Origin: an uncultured Lachnospiraceae bacterium
GTDB taxonomy: Bacteria; Bacillota; Clostridia; Lachnospirales; Lachnospiraceae
NCBI GenBank assembly: GCA_902782625.1
Contig: CACZNZ010000090.1
Location: forward strand, 1 to 6,492
Direction: 5' to 3'
Length of the DNA stretch: 6,492 bases
Below, piece after piece: positions 6,007-6,492 of the stretch. Below the pieces are notes generated by a model. It made no database searches. It was not told the DNA's origin and saw nothing but the letters and a program-made list of their open reading frames with translations. The position numbers were made by a program, and so were the translations under genes. Positions within the stretch are counted from its first letter, which is position 1, and the number at the start of each line of letters is the position of its first letter.

Positions 6007-6492
6007 ATGAGTGAATACTATTTGAGCAAAGAATATTTCGTAGATGTCATTCGGGATCTGATCGCTCTGGTAAAAGAGAGAAATGCCTATTATACAGAGC
6101 TTGATTCCGCAATCGGTGACGGTGACCATGGAATCAATCTGGAGATTGGTTTCCGTGAAGTAAACAAACATCTGGATGAATGGAAAGACCTGAACGTAAA
6201 GGATCTCTACAACCATGTAGGAAAGGCTCTTTTAGACAAAGTCGGCGGATCATCAGGTCCTCTCTATGGCAGTTTCTTCATGAAGTTTGGTCTTCCGATC
6301 AAGACAAAAGGACCGGAAGAAGGTGCAACCTTTGAGGAGTTTGTTCAGATGATGGACAAAGGTGTTGCCATTATCCAGAAACGTGGTAAAGCTGTCCAGG
6401 GGGAAAAGACCATGCTCGACACCTTTATTCCTGCATTAGAAACCATGAAGAAGGAATCTGAAGCAGGAACTCCGGGTAAAGAAGCGATGGAG
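6007..6492 (+). CDS. dhaL: Dihydroxyacetone kinase family, nucleotide-binding subunit DhaL, 3' partial
   Basis: The frame starts at ATG 6007 (MSEYYLSKEYF) and is open to the right edge, giving 162 of the roughly 200-210 residues usual for DhaL. DhaL is the all-helical subunit that holds ADP/ATP with two Mg2+ ions and passes phosphate to the sugar on DhaK. The metal-binding signature TELDSAIGDGDHG (30-42) is intact, with D33, D38 and D40 matching Asp30, Asp35 and Asp37 of the E. coli protein. VGGSSGPLYG (79-88) and GKAVQGEKTMLD (127-138) match the nucleotide-binding loops. It lies 20 bases after dhaK, preceded by AAGAGG (5991-5996) and AGGA (6000-6003), so translation from the dhaK transcript is expected. 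A DhaM (PTS donor) gene, if there is one, would lie beyond the window, so ATP-dependent and PTS-dependent types cannot be told apart. Confidence 0.92.
   Translation, partial: MSEYYLSKEYFVDVIRDLIALVKERNAYYTELDSAIGDGDHGINLEIGFREVNKHLDEWKDLNVKDLYNHVGKALLDKVGGSSGPLYGSFFMKFGLPIKTKGPEEGATFEEFVQMMDKGVAIIQKRGKAVQGEKTMLDTFIPALETMKKESEAGTPGKEAME

Noticed and set aside
5998..6216. Antisense open frame opposite the start of dhaL
   Set aside because: The + strand has the conserved DhaL metal-binding signature and codon structure; the reverse frame has no support.
1..6492. CRISPR array, insertion sequence, tRNA or rRNA
   Set aside because: No regularly spaced short DNA repeats, transposase motifs, terminal inverted repeats or tRNA/rRNA-like sequence were seen. 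The repeats present are protein-domain repeats.

Overview
The window looks like chromosomal DNA from a low-GC, Gram-positive, anaerobic Clostridia-type bacterium, most likely a gut Lachnospiraceae relative. The basis is inference from family resemblance. Both large proteins end in the lysine-rich FN3/BIG2-type modules (SSNKKIATV, TSNKKVATVSATGKIKA) that are typical of Lachnospiraceae surface proteins. Ribosome binding sites are strong AAGGAG/AAGGAGG types, and the dihydroxyacetone-kinase genes have a Firmicutes look. No database search was possible.

Layout: all four genes are on the + strand and form two unrelated transcription units. Unit 1 (1-4760) holds two large, probably secreted, modular proteins. 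The first enters from beyond the left edge, so its N-terminus is missing. It runs through beta-rich segments, a very acidic linker, an FN3-like domain, three helical repeats and two tandem BIG2 domains. The second starts 36 bases later with its own strong ribosome binding site. It has a clear signal peptide, a duplicated pair of Ig-like domains, a Cys/His-rich segment, an FN3-like domain and a terminal BIG2 domain. No terminator separates the two, so they are probably co-transcribed. A strong hairpin plus T-tract terminator (4788-4826) ends the unit.

The intergenic stretch 4761-4969 holds that terminator, a well-formed sigma-70/sigma-A-like promoter (4872-4900, 17-base spacer), and a perfect GC-rich 7-bp inverted repeat in the predicted leader. 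Unit 2 then begins with a DhaK-family kinase subunit (4970-5986), followed after 20 bases by DhaL (from 6007), which is cut by the right edge. Together they should make a two-subunit dihydroxyacetone-type kinase: DhaK binds the keto-sugar covalently through a histidine, and DhaL carries the nucleotide and metal site. Whether the phosphoryl donor is ATP or a PTS protein (DhaM) cannot be told, because downstream genes are outside the window.

The most noteworthy material is the pair of modular surface proteins (internal duplication, strong charge polarity, Cys/His cluster, no visible cell-wall anchor) and the dhaK leader palindrome. I see no mobile element, CRISPR array, tRNA or rRNA, and nothing that amounts to a clearly new system.
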